DNA of 28,746 nucleotides, from positions 1 through 28,746 of IMG/VR virus record IMGVR_UViG_3300022853_000068; one strand, given 5' to 3'. Under the pieces are notes generated by a model. The model worked only from the letters and a program-made list of their open reading frames with translations. It searched no databases and was not told where the DNA came from. The translations under genes were made by a program, and so were the position numbers. Source of the stretch: a virus. Position 1 is the first letter of the stretch, and the number at the start of each line of letters is the position of its first letter. This document shows positions 28,694-28,746 of the stretch, in pieces.

Positions 28694-28746
28694 TTATACT
28701 CCCGCTAAGGTGTTATCGGCACCAAGGTTAATGCGACAACGCCAGA
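28694..28746 (-). CDS. Partial upstream gene, C-terminal end
   Basis: The frame ending with stop at 28694-28696 reads CRINLGADNTLAGV at its end and runs off the window edge. Its stop lies just before the capsid ribosome-binding site, as expected in this unit. Only 17 cod­ons are visible, so the product cannot be named; in such operons the gene before the capsid is often a scaffold or a small unknown protein. Confidence 0.35.
   Translation of the reverse strand, partial: WRCRINLGADNTLAGV

Noticed and set aside
1-28746. CRISPR arrays, integrase genes or attachment sites
   Set aside because: No regularly spaced repeats, recombinase motifs or tRNA-end duplications were seen. The palindrome copies are too far apart to be an array.

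Overview
The window is most of a podovirus-like bacteriophage genome whose two halves converge. About 1-21.66 kb is read on the plus strand and carries early genes, a T7-like DNA replication set, metallophosphoesterases and many tiny membrane proteins. About 21.8-28.75 kb is read on the minus strand and carries a holin-like gene, a tail fibre, P22-like neck proteins and a Mu gpT/HK97-type major capsid gene. A strong bidirectional terminator near 21.71-21.74 kb separates the halves. The T7-like primase-helicase, family A polymerase, 5'-3' exonuclease and endonuclease I, with no T7-type RNA polymerase in view, recall the SIO1/VpV262 group of marine podoviruses. That comparison is from memory. 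The host is probably a Gram-negative bacterium (Shine-Dalgarno starts, a lipobox lipoprotein), but it cannot be named from the sequence.

Layout. 1-530 is a gene-free leader with a sigma54-like promoter motif. 0.53-5.1 kb holds small early genes, many of them single-span membrane proteins. Six perfect copies of the palindrome TAGTCCGGACTA lie upstream of gene starts there, and the RNA between genes is strongly structured (1512-2088 and 4522-4736). 5.1-8.8 kb holds a 415-residue unknown protein, then about 1 kb without genes that carries tRNA T-arm-like elements, then more small genes and a hairpin with a stem of about 27 bp. 8.87-14.2 kb holds two metallophosphoesterases, the primase-helicase and a run of small overlapping genes including a SLOG/DUF2493 protein. 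14.2-19.6 kb holds the polymerase, a DexA-like exonuclease, a probable ssDNA-binding protein, the gp6-like exonuclease and endonuclease I. 19.7-21.66 kb holds overlapping small genes, a membrane protein, a lipoprotein, a DUF5664-like protein and an HNH nuclease.

The minus-strand unit is transcribed from the right: partial gene, major capsid protein, terminator, two unknown small head proteins, a promoter with a perfect -10 box, a small head-region protein, gp4-like and gp10-like neck proteins, tail fibre, a 59-residue protein and a holin-like protein. Sequence texture changes sharply inside the fibre gene, near a Gly4 linker at about 23.3 kb. CTAG is frequent to the left but appears only once (26.945 kb) in the 5.4 kb to the right. 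The window is therefore either a natural recombinant or an assembly join. Portal, terminase, lysin and RNA polymerase genes are not seen.

Most notable signals: the six-copy palindrome; a gene-free region with tRNA-like fragments that do not fit the canonical cloverleaf; a long-stem RNA at 8382-8485; and a 20-nt duplicated ribosome-binding region, one copy of which sits inside the primase gene where T7 gene 4 has its internal 4B start.
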